Position numbers and translations under genes: made by a program
Shown: piece after piece, positions 1 to 6,064 of the stretch
Layout of the letters: each line of letters starts with the position of its first letter
Position numbering within the stretch: position 1 is the first letter of the stretch
NCBI GenBank assembly: GCA_002402585.1
Contig: DHGC01000055.1
Coordinates: forward strand, 26,264 to 37,273
Length of the DNA stretch: 11,010 nucleotides
Direction: 5' to 3'
Source: Erysipelotrichaceae bacterium UBA4808
GTDB lineage: Bacteria > Bacillota_I > Bacilli_A > Erysipelotrichales > Erysipelotrichaceae
The notes under the pieces: generated by a model
The model's database searches: none
What the model was told of the DNA's origin: nothing
Seen by the model: only the letters and a program-made list of their open reading frames with translations

Positions 1-1301
1 TGATACGGATGGGATAGCATCATGAGTGCTTTCCCGATTCTAAGCATCCCATCAAAAGGCTCCACATCTTCCTTGAACCACGCATCCAATTCTTTTTTTA
101 ATCGTCCTGAGTTATAGCATTTCTCCGTAGCCAAGGCTACGGCTTCGACCGCTTCGATATCCAATCTGTCCATCCACTTGGAATCGGTGATCTGATACGG
201 TGCGATGGATTCTGCTGTATAGCCATAGATCTCTTTGAAACGGTGCAAGACAGTCCCATGTAAGAGTTTTAGGATCCCGACCTGTATTTCAAAGGGTTCG
301 AGATGGATCAGTTTACGATACGATGCTTTGAACAAATCCAAACTTTCAAACGGAAGGCCTGCAATCAAATCGGTGTGTTGGTGCGCACCGACCATTGCGA
401 AATCACGGATGACCGTACTCAATTTATCCAGATCACAGGGTCTGCCCACTGCTTCCAAGGTTTTCTTTTGAAAGGATTGGACACCGATTTCCATGCGGAA
501 ACGTTTAACGGCATCGCCTTTAAAGAAATCAATGAGGGTTGGATGTAAGGTATCACCGACCAATTCCACATGGAACTGCATCGCTTCTGGCATGCTTAGA
601 CATTGTTTGCCTAAACGTAGAGCACGTTTGGGATCCACATTGAAGGTTCGATCCAAGAACTTGACTTGCTTGACCTGTGTATCTTGAAGTTGATCAAAGA
701 AGGCATCCATGTACGATTCAGAGAATAGACGTACTTGGCGATCCAAAGAAGCCATGCAATAGGCACAACCATAAGGACACCCTCTTGATGTTTCGGCATA
801 GAGATAACGTTTATCCATGTCTTTTTGATCGAATTCCAAGAAGTAAGGGCTCTCCAAACGTTCTAATTCGATTAGATTGGTGCGAAGAACGGATGAAGAT
901 GCTCCGCGTGATGTTTGTAGACCTGGTGTGTATTCTCCTGCAACGGCTTTCCAAAAGCTAAACTCCCCCTCACCCATCAAGATACCATCAATGGGATAGT
1001 CCCACAAGGGATTGGGATTGGCGGTGGCTTCAGGACCTCCGAGATAAATGCGCAGCTGTGGTAAGCTTGTTTTAAGCTTGGTAATTAGTTCTTTGGTGGC
1101 TTCCACATTAAAGATATACGTACTTAAACCAACCACATCGGGTTTATCTTCAATGATCTTTGTAGCACAAAGATCCACCTGTTGGGTGGTGTATTCATAG
1201 ATCTGTGCATCAAGATGTTTTGGCTTCGTGACATACAACCATCTCAAGGCAAGATTCTTATGGATATAGCTGACATTTAAGCTGACGAGGGCAATGTTCA
1301 T
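1..1301 (-). CDS. B12-binding radical SAM protein, DUF4080 type (3' end cut by window)
   Basis: Reads without a stop from ATG at 1301 to the window edge, about 433 codons. The N-terminal part (residues 1-130) looks like a B12-binding Rossmann domain: an N-terminal NVSYIHKNLALRWL typical of the DUF4080 group, then DVVGLSTYIFN and IYLGGPEA. I see no DxHxxG base-off histidine motif. The radical SAM 4Fe-4S motif CPYGCAYC (C175, C179, C182; bases 756-779) follows, then a TIM-barrel-like region with FLDRTFN, FHVELVGD and MEIGVQSF. Family knowledge: these are BchE/methyltransferase-like radical SAM enzymes, usually about 550-600 residues, with unknown substrates in this group. The remaining C-terminal DUF4080 portion lies outside the window. 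The gene is divergent from the phosphotransferase and shares its promoter palindrome. No Shine-Dalgarno precedes the ATG. The radical SAM class is sure; the subfamily is likely; the substrate is unknown. Confidence 0.88.
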   Translation of the reverse strand, partial: MNIALVSLNVSYIHKNLALRWLYVTKPKHLDAQIYEYTTQQVDLCATKIIEDKPDVVGLSTYIFNVEATKELITKLKTSLPQLRIYLGGPEATANPNPLWDYPIDGILMGEGEFSFWKAVAGEYTPGLQTSRGASSSVLRTNLIELERLESPYFLEFDQKDMDKRYLYAETSRGCPYGCAYCMASLDRQVRLFSESYMDAFFDQLQDTQVKQVKFLDRTFNVDPKRALRLGKQCLSMPEAMQFHVELVGDTLHPTLIDFFKGDAVKRFRMEIGVQSFQKKTLEAVGRPCDLDKLSTVIRDFAMVGAHQHTDLIAGLPFESLDLFKASYRKLIHLEPFEIQVGILKLLHGTVLHRFKEIYGYTAESIAPYQITDSKWMDRLDIEAVEAVALATEKCYNSGRLKKELDAWFKEDVEPFDGMLRIGKALMMLSHPY

Positions 1302-1309
1302 ATCGAACT

Positions 1310-1343
1310 TATTTTAGCATAAACAGTGCACTATGCTAAAATA
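1310..1343. promoter_or_regulatory. Interlocked divergent promoters inside an 11-bp inverted repeat
   Basis: Arms TATTTTAGCAT (1310-1320) and ATGCTAAAATA (1333-1343) are perfect complements around a 12-base spacer. On the plus strand TTAGCA (1314-1319), 17 bases, then TAAAAT (1337-1342) preceded by TGC form an extended -10 promoter. The minus strand has the identical arrangement: TTAGCA from 1334-1339, 17 bases, TAAAAT from 1311-1316. Each -35 therefore lies inside the other promoter's extended -10. Predicted starts of transcription fall at about 1349 (plus), the ATG itself, and about 1304 (minus), 3 nt before the ATG. Promoter assignment is inference from consensus and spacing. Confidence 0.7.
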
Positions 1344-1348
1344 GGTCT

Positions 1349-2167
1349 ATGGAAAAGCACTGGCAAATTCGCATAACCTTGATTTTAAATGAATCCCCCC
1401 TAGAAATCATTGACACCAAAAAAGGTTTGACCAATCGCAATTATCGTGTTAAAACGAAAAATCATGATGTGATTGTACGCATTCCTTACCCCAAGAACCA
1501 ACAAATCGTGCATCGCGAACATGAAGCTAAGGCCATGCGGCTTGTGGAAGATATGGGCATCAATTTACCCACGCGCTACTTTGATGAAAAGACAGGCCTT
1601 AAAATAACGGATACAGTGGAGGATCTTTTGACCTTCACAGCATATCATGGAGCAGATAAGATTGAACGTACAGCTGCATTGATGCGTAAACTCCATAGTA
1701 TTCAACAGTGCATCGGTGAAAATTTCGATCCCATCCAACGCTACAAAATGTATCGTAAACAAGTCAAAAACCCCATGATCAGTGATGAAAAAGCCATGAC
1801 CATCCTGAGTGGCATTGCACAGCACAAACGTCCTTTTACGCTTTGCCACAACGATTGGGTTCCTGGAAACATCTGTTTCACAGACAAACACGATTATTTA
1901 ATTGATTACGAATATGCAGGAGACAATGATCCATTCTTTGATGTGATGTCCTTTGTGACTGAAAATGTTCTATCACAGGATGAGATCGATCGCTTTATTC
2001 AAGCCTATTTTGGAAGGATTCCAAACGATGAAGAAAAACAGGATCTTTTCAATTATCAACAATTCCATAATCTATTGTGGTGCACCTGGGCCTGCATGAT
2101 GCATGAAGCGCGCAAGGATGAGGTCTATCTCGAAATCGCCCAACACAAATTCGATACCATCCTATGA
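1349..2167 (+). CDS. Choline/ethanolamine kinase-like phosphotransferase (APH fold)
   Basis: A 272-residue cytoplasmic protein of the choline kinase/LicA/aminoglycoside phosphotransferase fold. Visible motifs are an N-lobe nucleotide-binding segment GLTNRNYRV (26-34), VRIPYP (43-48) with a following conserved-type Glu in HREHEA, the catalytic loop CHNDWVPGN (H167, D169, N174), and the metal-binding DYEYAGDNDPFFD (D186, E188). The spacing and the DxEYAG form favour choline/ethanolamine kinase over antibiotic kinases. A LicA-like role, making phosphocholine for surface glycans, is possible but unsupported, since no licB/C/D genes are adjacent; sugar or thiamine kinase activity is also possible. 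The ATG at 1349 lies 6 bases after the extended -10 with no Shine-Dalgarno, suggesting a leaderless mRNA. The fold is confident; the substrate is not. Confidence 0.85.
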   Translation: MEKHWQIRITLILNESPLEIIDTKKGLTNRNYRVKTKNHDVIVRIPYPKNQQIVHREHEAKAMRLVEDMGINLPTRYFDEKTGLKITDTVEDLLTFTAYHGADKIERTAALMRKLHSIQQCIGENFDPIQRYKMYRKQVKNPMISDEKAMTILSGIAQHKRPFTLCHNDWVPGNICFTDKHDYLIDYEYAGDNDPFFDVMSFVTENVLSQDEIDRFIQAYFGRIPNDEEKQDLFNYQQFHNLLWCTWACMMHEARKDEVYLEIAQHKFDTIL

Positions 2168-2198
2168 AAAAAGAAGCAGATATGATTTGCTTCTTTTT
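2168..2198. terminator. Bidirectional intrinsic terminator between convergent genes
   Basis: AAAAAGAAGCA (2168-2178), a 9-base loop, then TGCTTCTTTTT (2188-2198) give an 11-bp stem with an A-run on one side and a T-run on the other. It starts directly after the phosphotransferase stop and reaches 2 bases into the stop codon of the opposing gene, so it can end transcription from both sides. Confidence 0.85.
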
Positions 2199-3186
2199 AA
2201 TTGAATCTTTTTTGCTTCTCTAACGTATGCATCTGTTCAATGAAATCATCAATGATCTGCAACTGTGCGAACGCCGCAATGGGGATGTCCAAGATGTTTG
2301 CCAATTGTTCCAATGCGGCTAAGGCTTCATAATCACGAACGATGAGCAGACTCGGACGTCCATGTTCTTCCACAAAGTTCATCAAAGCATCCAGATAGAC
2401 CTCATTGATGTCGATATCCCGTTCTAAGACCTCCGATGTGAGCATCATTTCATCATTGACGCTCGCAACCAACACGGCTCGCGCAAGATACGGTTCCTGA
2501 CCCTCTTCATCGATCAGCGCATCCAAGATTGCCACATCCATCTCGATCTGTTGTTCAATCCGTTTGGGATTCAAGTTTTTGGCACGGTAGAAGTCAAAGA
2601 GTGGTGTCGTGTAACTGTGATATTCGATCTTGAGCTGTGAAGTTCTTAAGCGCCAATCGCCCTTGGCGGTTTGACGATAGCTCAGAAGTTCACCTTCTTC
2701 AAATCGAGCTCGGATCAGTTTGGTTTGGAAGCGCTCCAAAGCCTTTTCAAAAATGGAAAGATAGCCTACAAGCTGAAGCAGTTCCGCGTCACTCAATTTG
2801 CTTGGGATATTCTGCTTCAAACGTCGCAAACTCGCACCCATTTGCTTCTTCGTAAGCTTAATATCCGCTTCCTTGAGCAGATTCAAATCCGCTGGTTCCA
2901 TGTCTTGAACCGCATCAAAATAGACGACGATGGCATCTTGATAACGCACTTTCTGCAGGGGCGGAATCTCTGGATTATCAACGAGAATCAATAAATCATT
3001 GAACGCCTTATCCCCTTGATAAAAGCAGAGCCCATACGTGTTCTTGGCATTGCCTAAAATGGAAACATAGATGCTTTCTTGACCATACGCCTTGAGTTCA
3101 AAGAAATCCAAGTCACTGAACGTGTTCCAAGGGTGTTGTTTAGCGATACGCTGCGCGATACGCAGACATTCATAGATGTTTTTCAT
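2197..3186 (-). CDS. DUF7309/DUF6930-like protein of unknown function
   Basis: A 329-residue soluble, acidic protein without signal peptide or membrane segments. The N-terminal third (HPWNTFSDLDFFEL, then YVSILGNAKNTYGLCFYQGDKAFNDLL) matches my memory of DUF7309: a 'PW...D' opening and a 'sv(m)G..g..yGl.fY.G..g...l' block. A central helical region carries LTKKQMGASLRRL. The C-terminal part, with RPSLLIVRDYEALAALEQLANILDIPI (about residues 275-302), resembles DUF6930, which pairs with DUF7309 in many Bacillota proteins. No catalytic residues are evident and the function is unknown. I chose ATG at 3186. An upstream in-frame TTG at 3204 would add 6 residues but lies in the T-run of the rplT terminator. 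Neither start has a Shine-Dalgarno. A TATGAT (3192-3197) ends 5 bases before the ATG, so a leaderless message is possible. Confidence 0.75.
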   Translation of the reverse strand: MKNIYECLRIAQRIAKQHPWNTFSDLDFFELKAYGQESIYVSILGNAKNTYGLCFYQGDKAFNDLLILVDNPEIPPLQKVRYQDAIVVYFDAVQDMEPADLNLLKEADIKLTKKQMGASLRRLKQNIPSKLSDAELLQLVGYLSIFEKALERFQTKLIRARFEEGELLSYRQTAKGDWRLRTSQLKIEYHSYTTPLFDFYRAKNLNPKRIEQQIEMDVAILDALIDEEGQEPYLARAVLVASVNDEMMLTSEVLERDIDINEVYLDALMNFVEEHGRPSLLIVRDYEALAALEQLANILDIPIAAFAQLQIIDDFIEQMHTLEKQKRFN

Positions 3187-3202
3187 ATTCTTATCATATA
3201 AC

Positions 3203-3221
3203 AAAAAAAGCCCGAAGGCTT
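3203..3221 (-). terminator. rplT operon terminator
   Basis: Reading on the minus strand, AAGCC-TTCG-GGCTT followed by a run of T (3209-3203) forms a stable UUCG-tetraloop intrinsic terminator one base after the rplT stop codon. Confidence 0.9.
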
Positions 3222-3222
3222 C

Positions 3223-3588
3223 TTATTCTGCTTTGTCCAACGCTTTTTTAGCTTTTTCAACGACGGTCGCAAACCCCTTAGGATCATGGATTGCCATTTC
3301 AGATAACATCTTACGGTTGACTTGGATATCCGCCAACTTCAGACCATGCATCAATTTGGAATAGCTGATGTCATTCATACGAGCTGCTGCATTGACACGC
3401 GCGATCCACAGTTTGCGCATTTCGCGCTTTAGTTGACGACGATCTCTGTAAGCGTATTTGAGGGAGTGCATGACTTGTTCATGCGCTGTTTTGTAAATCG
3501 TGTGCTTACTTCCAAAGTAACCCTTTGCAAGTTTTAAGATGGCCTTACGACGTGCACGTGTCGCGACCGAATTTTTTACTCTTGGCAT
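3223..3588 (-). CDS. rplT: 50S ribosomal protein L20
   Basis: 121 residues, the expected length for bL20. It shows the family start MPRVKNSVATRARRKAILKLAKGYFG, then the Arg/Lys-rich helix YRDRRQLKREMRKLWIARVNAAAR and a C-terminal globular part (SYSKLMHGLK, NRKMLSEMAIHDPKGF). L20 binds 23S rRNA early in 50S assembly and in Bacillus represses its own operon by binding the leader. The start has AGGAGAA 5 bases upstream of the ATG. It is the last gene of infC-rpmI-rplT, 11 bases after rpmI, and ends at the UUCG-loop terminator. Confidence 0.98.
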   Translation of the reverse strand: MPRVKNSVATRARRKAILKLAKGYFGSKHTIYKTAHEQVMHSLKYAYRDRRQLKREMRKLWIARVNAAARMNDISYSKLMHGLKLADIQVNRKMLSEMAIHDPKGFATVVEKAKKALDKAE

Positions 3589-3599
3589 TTTCTATTCTC

Positions 3600-3794
3600 C
3601 TACTTCTGTAACATCAACTTGATACGTTTGTAGTCCGTACCGTGAACCAATGTTGATTTGCGTAATTTTCTTTTTTGTTTATGCGATTTGTTGGCCGCGA
3701 AGTGGGATACGTACGCATGTGAGCGTTTCAGTTTACCACTACCCGTTACTTTGACACGTTTTGCCAAAGCCTTTTTTGTCTTCATTTTTGGCAT
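3600..3794 (-). CDS. rpmI: 50S ribosomal protein L35
   Basis: 64 residues, a typical bL35 length, with the family features MPKMKTKKALAKRVKVTGSGKLKR, then SHAYVSHFAANKSHKQKRKLRK. Very basic, as expected for an rRNA-binding protein of the large subunit. GAGGAG lies at a normal distance before the ATG. It sits 12 bases after infC and 11 bases before rplT, the conserved Bacillota order, and is co-transcribed with both. Confidence 0.98.
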   Translation of the reverse strand: MPKMKTKKALAKRVKVTGSGKLKRSHAYVSHFAANKSHKQKRKLRKSTLVHGTDYKRIKLMLQK

Positions 3795-3806
3795 GATGCT
3801 CTCCTC

Positions 3807-4340
3807 TTACTTAGTCTTCTTTGGATTGAGAACCAAACTTAGGGTTCTACCTTCCATAATGGCAGGTTTGTCAACTGCCGCAAGGTCGGACACTTCTTGA
3901 ATGAAATCGTTCATGATCTTCTGACCAACTTCGATTCGTGTCATCATACGACCTCTAAAACGCATGTCGAGTTTAACCTTCATTCCGTCTTCCAACCATT
4001 CACGGGCATGTTTCAACTTGGTGTCGAAATCATGTTTATCAATGACGGGTGATAGACGAAGTGGCTTAACTTCCGTCACATGTTGGTTCTTCTTAGCTTC
4101 TTTTGTCTTCTTCTGCAGTTCAAAACGGTACTTTCCGTAATCAAGAATCTTGCAGACAGGCGGGTTCCCCTGAGGAGCCACACAGAAGAGATCCATTTCA
4201 TACTCATAGGCGATTTCCAAGGCTTCACGGCGCATTTTTACGCCCAGCTGTTCACCATTGGGACCAATGACAAGCACTTCTTTGAAACGGATGTTTTCAT
4301 TTACGAGTTCGTCTGACTTATTGGGTTTCTTATTAGTTAT
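3807..4340 (-). CDS. infC: Translation initiation factor IF-3, probable AUA start
   Basis: IF-3 binds the 30S subunit, prevents 50S joining and discriminates against wrong start codons. The N-domain is seen in NENIRFKEVLVIGPNGEQLGVK and DLFCVAPQGNPPVCKILDYGKYRFE, followed by a Lys-rich linker (KKTKEAKKNQ) and the C-domain EVKPLRLSPVIDKHDFDTKLKHA and FRGRMMTRIEVG. A start at the first ordinary codon (GTG, 4277) would delete the conserved N-terminal strand NENIRFKE. Extending upstream, the frame stays open to a perfect AGGAGG (4348-4353). The codon 7 bases after it is ATA (4338-4340), giving MTNKKPNKSDELVNENIRF and 177 residues, a normal IF-3 length. No in-frame ATG, GTG or TTG fits. Non-canonical starts (usually AUU) are known for infC and give autoregulation, because IF-3 rejects them. 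It leads the operon with rpmI and rplT. Confidence 0.95.
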   Translation of the reverse strand: MTNKKPNKSDELVNENIRFKEVLVIGPNGEQLGVKMRREALEIAYEYEMDLFCVAPQGNPPVCKILDYGKYRFELQKKTKEAKKNQHVTEVKPLRLSPVIDKHDFDTKLKHAREWLEDGMKVKLDMRFRGRMMTRIEVGQKIMNDFIQEVSDLAAVDKPAIMEGRTLSLVLNPKKTK

Positions 4341-4353
4341 AAATATACCTCCT
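4338..4353 (-). promoter_or_regulatory. infC ribosome binding site and AUA start codon
   Basis: AGGAGG (minus strand, 4353-4348), 7 bases (TATATTT), then ATA (4340-4338). The spacing is optimal. An ATT occurs in the spacer but in a frame that meets a stop three codons on. The strong Shine-Dalgarno probably compensates for the weak codon. Confidence 0.8.
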
Positions 4354-4486
4354 TACAATATAAAAGCGGGCACAAAGGTCCCGCTAAATGTACTTGGTTC
4401 ATAGAAAATAACCATTTGTAGCACGATACCCATGACTTCAGCCATCGGGTGAGAAGCAGGAACTTCTTCTTTCCACGTTTATTGCT
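4341..4486 (-). ncRNA. L20-leader-like 5' regulatory RNA upstream of infC
   Basis: About 145 nt lie between the predicted transcription start (about 4486) and the infC start codon. In RNA sense they hold a small hairpin GAAG/CTTC with a TTCCTG loop region, an ACCC...GGGT pairing around GATG/CAT, then a terminator hairpin close to the ribosome binding site. Known precedent: Bacillus infC-rpmI-rplT leaders (Rfam L20_leader) are bound by L20, which favours termination. The gene context, leader length and terminator position match that model. I cannot compute the fold or run a covariance search, so the specific family is inferred. Confidence 0.6.
4358..4385 (-). terminator. Attenuator hairpin in the infC leader
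   Basis: Minus strand: AGCGGG (4365-4370 complement partner), a 9-base loop, CCCGCT (4380-4385 complement partner), followed by TTTTATAT. A 6-bp GC-rich stem with a short, imperfect U-tract lies 4 bases upstream of the infC Shine-Dalgarno. The weak tail suits a conditional terminator rather than a constitutive one. Confidence 0.7.
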
Positions 4487-4491
4487 TGTTT

Positions 4492-4520
4492 AATATAGCA
4501 TAGTTATCTAGACCTGTCAA
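4492..4520 (-). promoter_or_regulatory. infC operon promoter P1
   Basis: On the minus strand, TTGACA (4520-4515), 17 bases, then TATATT (4497-4492) preceded by TGC. This is a near-consensus sigma-A promoter with an extended -10, the strongest promoter in the window by eye, as expected for a ribosomal protein operon. Predicted start of transcription is about 4485. Confidence 0.85.
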
Positions 4521-4567
4521 ACGCATTGCGATGACGCTCATCGATAAATACCGATATCAACTTGCTT

Positions 4568-4596
4568 ATTTAATCACGATTAATACAGGATGTCAA
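4568..4596 (-). promoter_or_regulatory. Possible second infC promoter P2 overlapped by a palindrome
   Basis: Minus strand TTGACA (4596-4591), 17 bases, TTAAAT (4573-4568). The -35 is perfect and the -10 matches 4 of 6. The inverted repeat TTAATC-AC-GATTAA (4570-4583) covers the -10 and part of the spacer and could be an operator. It lies directly after the stop of the upstream small membrane protein gene. Weakly supported. Confidence 0.35.
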
Positions 4597-4600
4597 ACAT

Positions 4601-4819
4601 TTATTTTTCAAGTCCTTTTAAAGGATCCACACCGGATAAGGCGACAAGCGCATAGAGCATCGCCATCAAAAAACAGAGAATCATTCTCAAGATGCGGGGT
4701 TCGACAATTTTGGACTCATCGTAGCGTTTTTGGTAATACTTTGCGGAATTAAACAAAGCATAAATGACAACACCAATTGCAAAGATAATGAAAATCAAAA
4801 TGAATGTTTCCCAATTCAT
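4601..4819 (-). CDS. Small two-segment membrane protein, hypothetical
   Basis: 72 residues: a hydrophobic segment at about 5-23 (FILIFIIFAIGVVIYALF), a short charged middle (SAKYYQKRYDESKIVEPR), a second hydrophobic segment at about 43-62 and a charged tail DPLKGLEK. I do not recognise the family. It starts 6 bases after the preceding small gene. Its Shine-Dalgarno (AAGGGTG) overlaps that gene's stop codon, so translation is probably coupled. It resembles its neighbour in length and in the positions of NSAK/NASR, EP/NP and DPLKG/EPYEG, suggesting a tandem duplication. It ends just before the infC promoters. Confidence 0.7.
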   Translation of the reverse strand: MNWETFILIFIIFAIGVVIYALFNSAKYYQKRYDESKIVEPRILRMILCFLMAMLYALVALSGVDPLKGLEK

Positions 4820-4825
4820 GATGGA

Positions 4826-5032
4826 TCACCCTTCATAAGGCTCGCTCACCATCAAATTCACCAACGCAAATGCAAGCGACCTAAATCCAGCTTTGACTGC
4901 TCGCCAAATAGGATTCTTGGTTGATTTGTAGGTAACGGTATAAAGCTTGTGGCATAAGCGTGAAGCGTTGTATACGATGCCGATCAAAACCAAAATTAGT
5001 ACAATGATAAGCAGTGTTTTTACGATATCCAT
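4826..5032 (-). CDS. Small membrane protein, hypothetical, likely paralogue of its neighbour
   Basis: 68 residues with one strong N-terminal membrane segment (TLLIIVLILVLIGIVY, about 6-21), a basic stretch (RLCHKLYTVTYKSTK) and a moderately hydrophobic, probably amphipathic C-terminal helix (AVKAGFRSLAFALVNLMV). The ribosome binding site is an unusual G-run (AAGGGGGG, 5 bases before the ATG). It lies 24 bases after the hydrolase gene and 6 before the next small gene, so all three probably form one transcript. No family recognised and the function is unknown. Confidence 0.7.
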   Translation of the reverse strand: MDIVKTLLIIVLILVLIGIVYNASRLCHKLYTVTYKSTKNPIWRAVKAGFRSLAFALVNLMVSEPYEG

Positions 5033-5056
5033 AACGTCCCCCCTTCGCTGATTTTA

Positions 5057-5866
5057 CTAAATATGTTTATTCAGCCACAACACGATGTCCGCAATGACCT
5101 CATCTTTAGAAGGTTCATTCAAGATTTCGTGGAAGAGTTTTGGATAGATCTGTAAGCCTTTATCCTCGGATGCGATTTCATCGAAGAACGCTAAGGAGTC
5201 TTTATAGGAAACCAAACCATCCTTTGCCCCATGCAAGATGAGTACGGGATCCACAAAGTCATGTGGATGTTCACGCAAGAATTGAACGGCTTTATAGATT
5301 TCATTGATGAGCCCAATGGAGATCTTCTTTTCAACCAAGGGATCATTCACATACGCTTCCACGACTGCAGGGTCGCTGCACACCCCTGCCCCCAATGCAT
5401 TCTCGACATAGTGGTCAACAGGTGCTGGAATTGGGAAATCTTTGCCCATGAGTGGGTTGTTATAGCGGGTCAGTGCACCGGAAAGAATGAATCCATCCGC
5501 ATGCTTTGGAAAAAGTGTTCCAAATAGACTGACCGTTTCACCGCCCATACTATGACCTAAGACAAAGATCTTCAAATGTGGATTTTCAAGAGCGGCCACA
5601 TTGAACACGCTGTTACAATCCTCTGCCATTTCTTTGAAGTCACCAAAGAAGACTTTGGCACCTTCCGACTTACCGTGTCCACGCTGATCGTAGCGATAGA
5701 CACTGAAACCATTTGTGTTAAGTTGTGCCGTAACATAGTCGTAACGATTCAAGTGTTCACAAAGACCATGGGCGATGAGGACGACGGCTTTGGGATGGTC
5801 GACCTTGTCTTTGCGCAGACGCAAAAGAGTCCCATCAAAAGATGGATGCATACTTTCTTCAAACAT
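5057..5866 (-). CDS. Alpha/beta hydrolase, monoacylglycerol lipase/lysophospholipase-like
   Basis: 269 residues of the Hydrolase_4 (serine aminopeptidase S33-like) family. Oxyanion-hole segment IAHGLCEH (31-38) and YRYDQRGHGKSEG (57-69) precede the nucleophile elbow GHSMG with S106. The acid D216 is in LILHGAKDGLV and the base H246 in LFHEIL. The order and spacing of the triad are complete. HGLCEH and DQRGHGKSEG are typical of monoacylglycerol lipases and lysophospholipases, so a membrane-lipid-derived ester is the likely substrate. There is no signal peptide, so it is cytoplasmic. ATG at 5866 is preceded by a weak AAAGAAG. It is the first gene of a likely operon with the two small membrane proteins, which would suit work at the membrane (inference). 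Confidence 0.9.
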   Translation of the reverse strand: MFEESMHPSFDGTLLRLRKDKVDHPKAVVLIAHGLCEHLNRYDYVTAQLNTNGFSVYRYDQRGHGKSEGAKVFFGDFKEMAEDCNSVFNVAALENPHLKIFVLGHSMGGETVSLFGTLFPKHADGFILSGALTRYNNPLMGKDFPIPAPVDHYVENALGAGVCSDPAVVEAYVNDPLVEKKISIGLINEIYKAVQFLREHPHDFVDPVLILHGAKDGLVSYKDSLAFFDEIASEDKGLQIYPKLFHEILNEPSKDEVIADIVLWLNKHI

Positions 5867-6013
5867 GATTGTGCTTCTTTCTGTTGTTCATTATGTTGAT
5901 AACAATTCTTTATCTTCATTTTACATCTGAACAAGCATTTCAAACATGTGTTTTAAGTGAAATAAATGATGTTTTCTTTATTGATCCTAACCGTTTATGC
6001 AATCTTTTCATCG
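5867..6013. other. AT-rich intergenic region between divergent hydrolase and proS
   Basis: It holds no plausible gene. It must carry the hydrolase promoter on the minus strand. Candidates such as TTGTTC (about 5930) with a GATAAA-like -10, or CATAAT near 5893, are too weak to choose between. No T-box leader features are visible upstream of proS. Confidence 0.5.
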
Positions 6014-6041
6014 TTTCACATTTAATGGAATATGCTATAAT
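6014..6041 (+). promoter_or_regulatory. proS promoter
   Basis: A perfect extended -10, TGC followed by TATAAT (6033-6041), with a poor -35 candidate (TTTCAC, 6014-6019, 16-base spacing). Predicted transcription start is about 6048, giving a leader of roughly 17 nt that contains the AGAGGT ribosome binding site (6054-6059). Confidence 0.8.
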
Positions 6042-6064
6042 ACCAAATGATTCAGAGGTCAACT

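Noticed and set aside
235..961. Plus-strand open frames opposite the radical SAM gene
   Set aside because: All lie within the continuous minus-strand reading frame with the CxxxCxxC motif and show no family features.
1565..1891. Minus-strand open frame opposite the phosphotransferase
   Set aside because: It is a shadow of the plus-strand gene, with no ribosome binding site and no recognisable domain. The sense strand carries the kinase motifs.
4529..4543. CGATGA-CGC-TCATCG hairpin upstream of infC considered as a terminator
   Set aside because: There is no T-run on either strand after the stem. It may be an operator or chance.
6047..6064. Upstream ATG for proS (adds MIQRST)
   Set aside because: It lies 5 bases after the TATAAT, at or before the transcription start, whereas ATG 6065 has AGAGGT at good spacing and begins the usual MKLKNSYF N-terminus.
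5867..6064. T-box or other riboswitch upstream of proS
   Set aside because: The promoter leaves only about 17 nt of leader and there is no T-box sequence or terminator before the gene.
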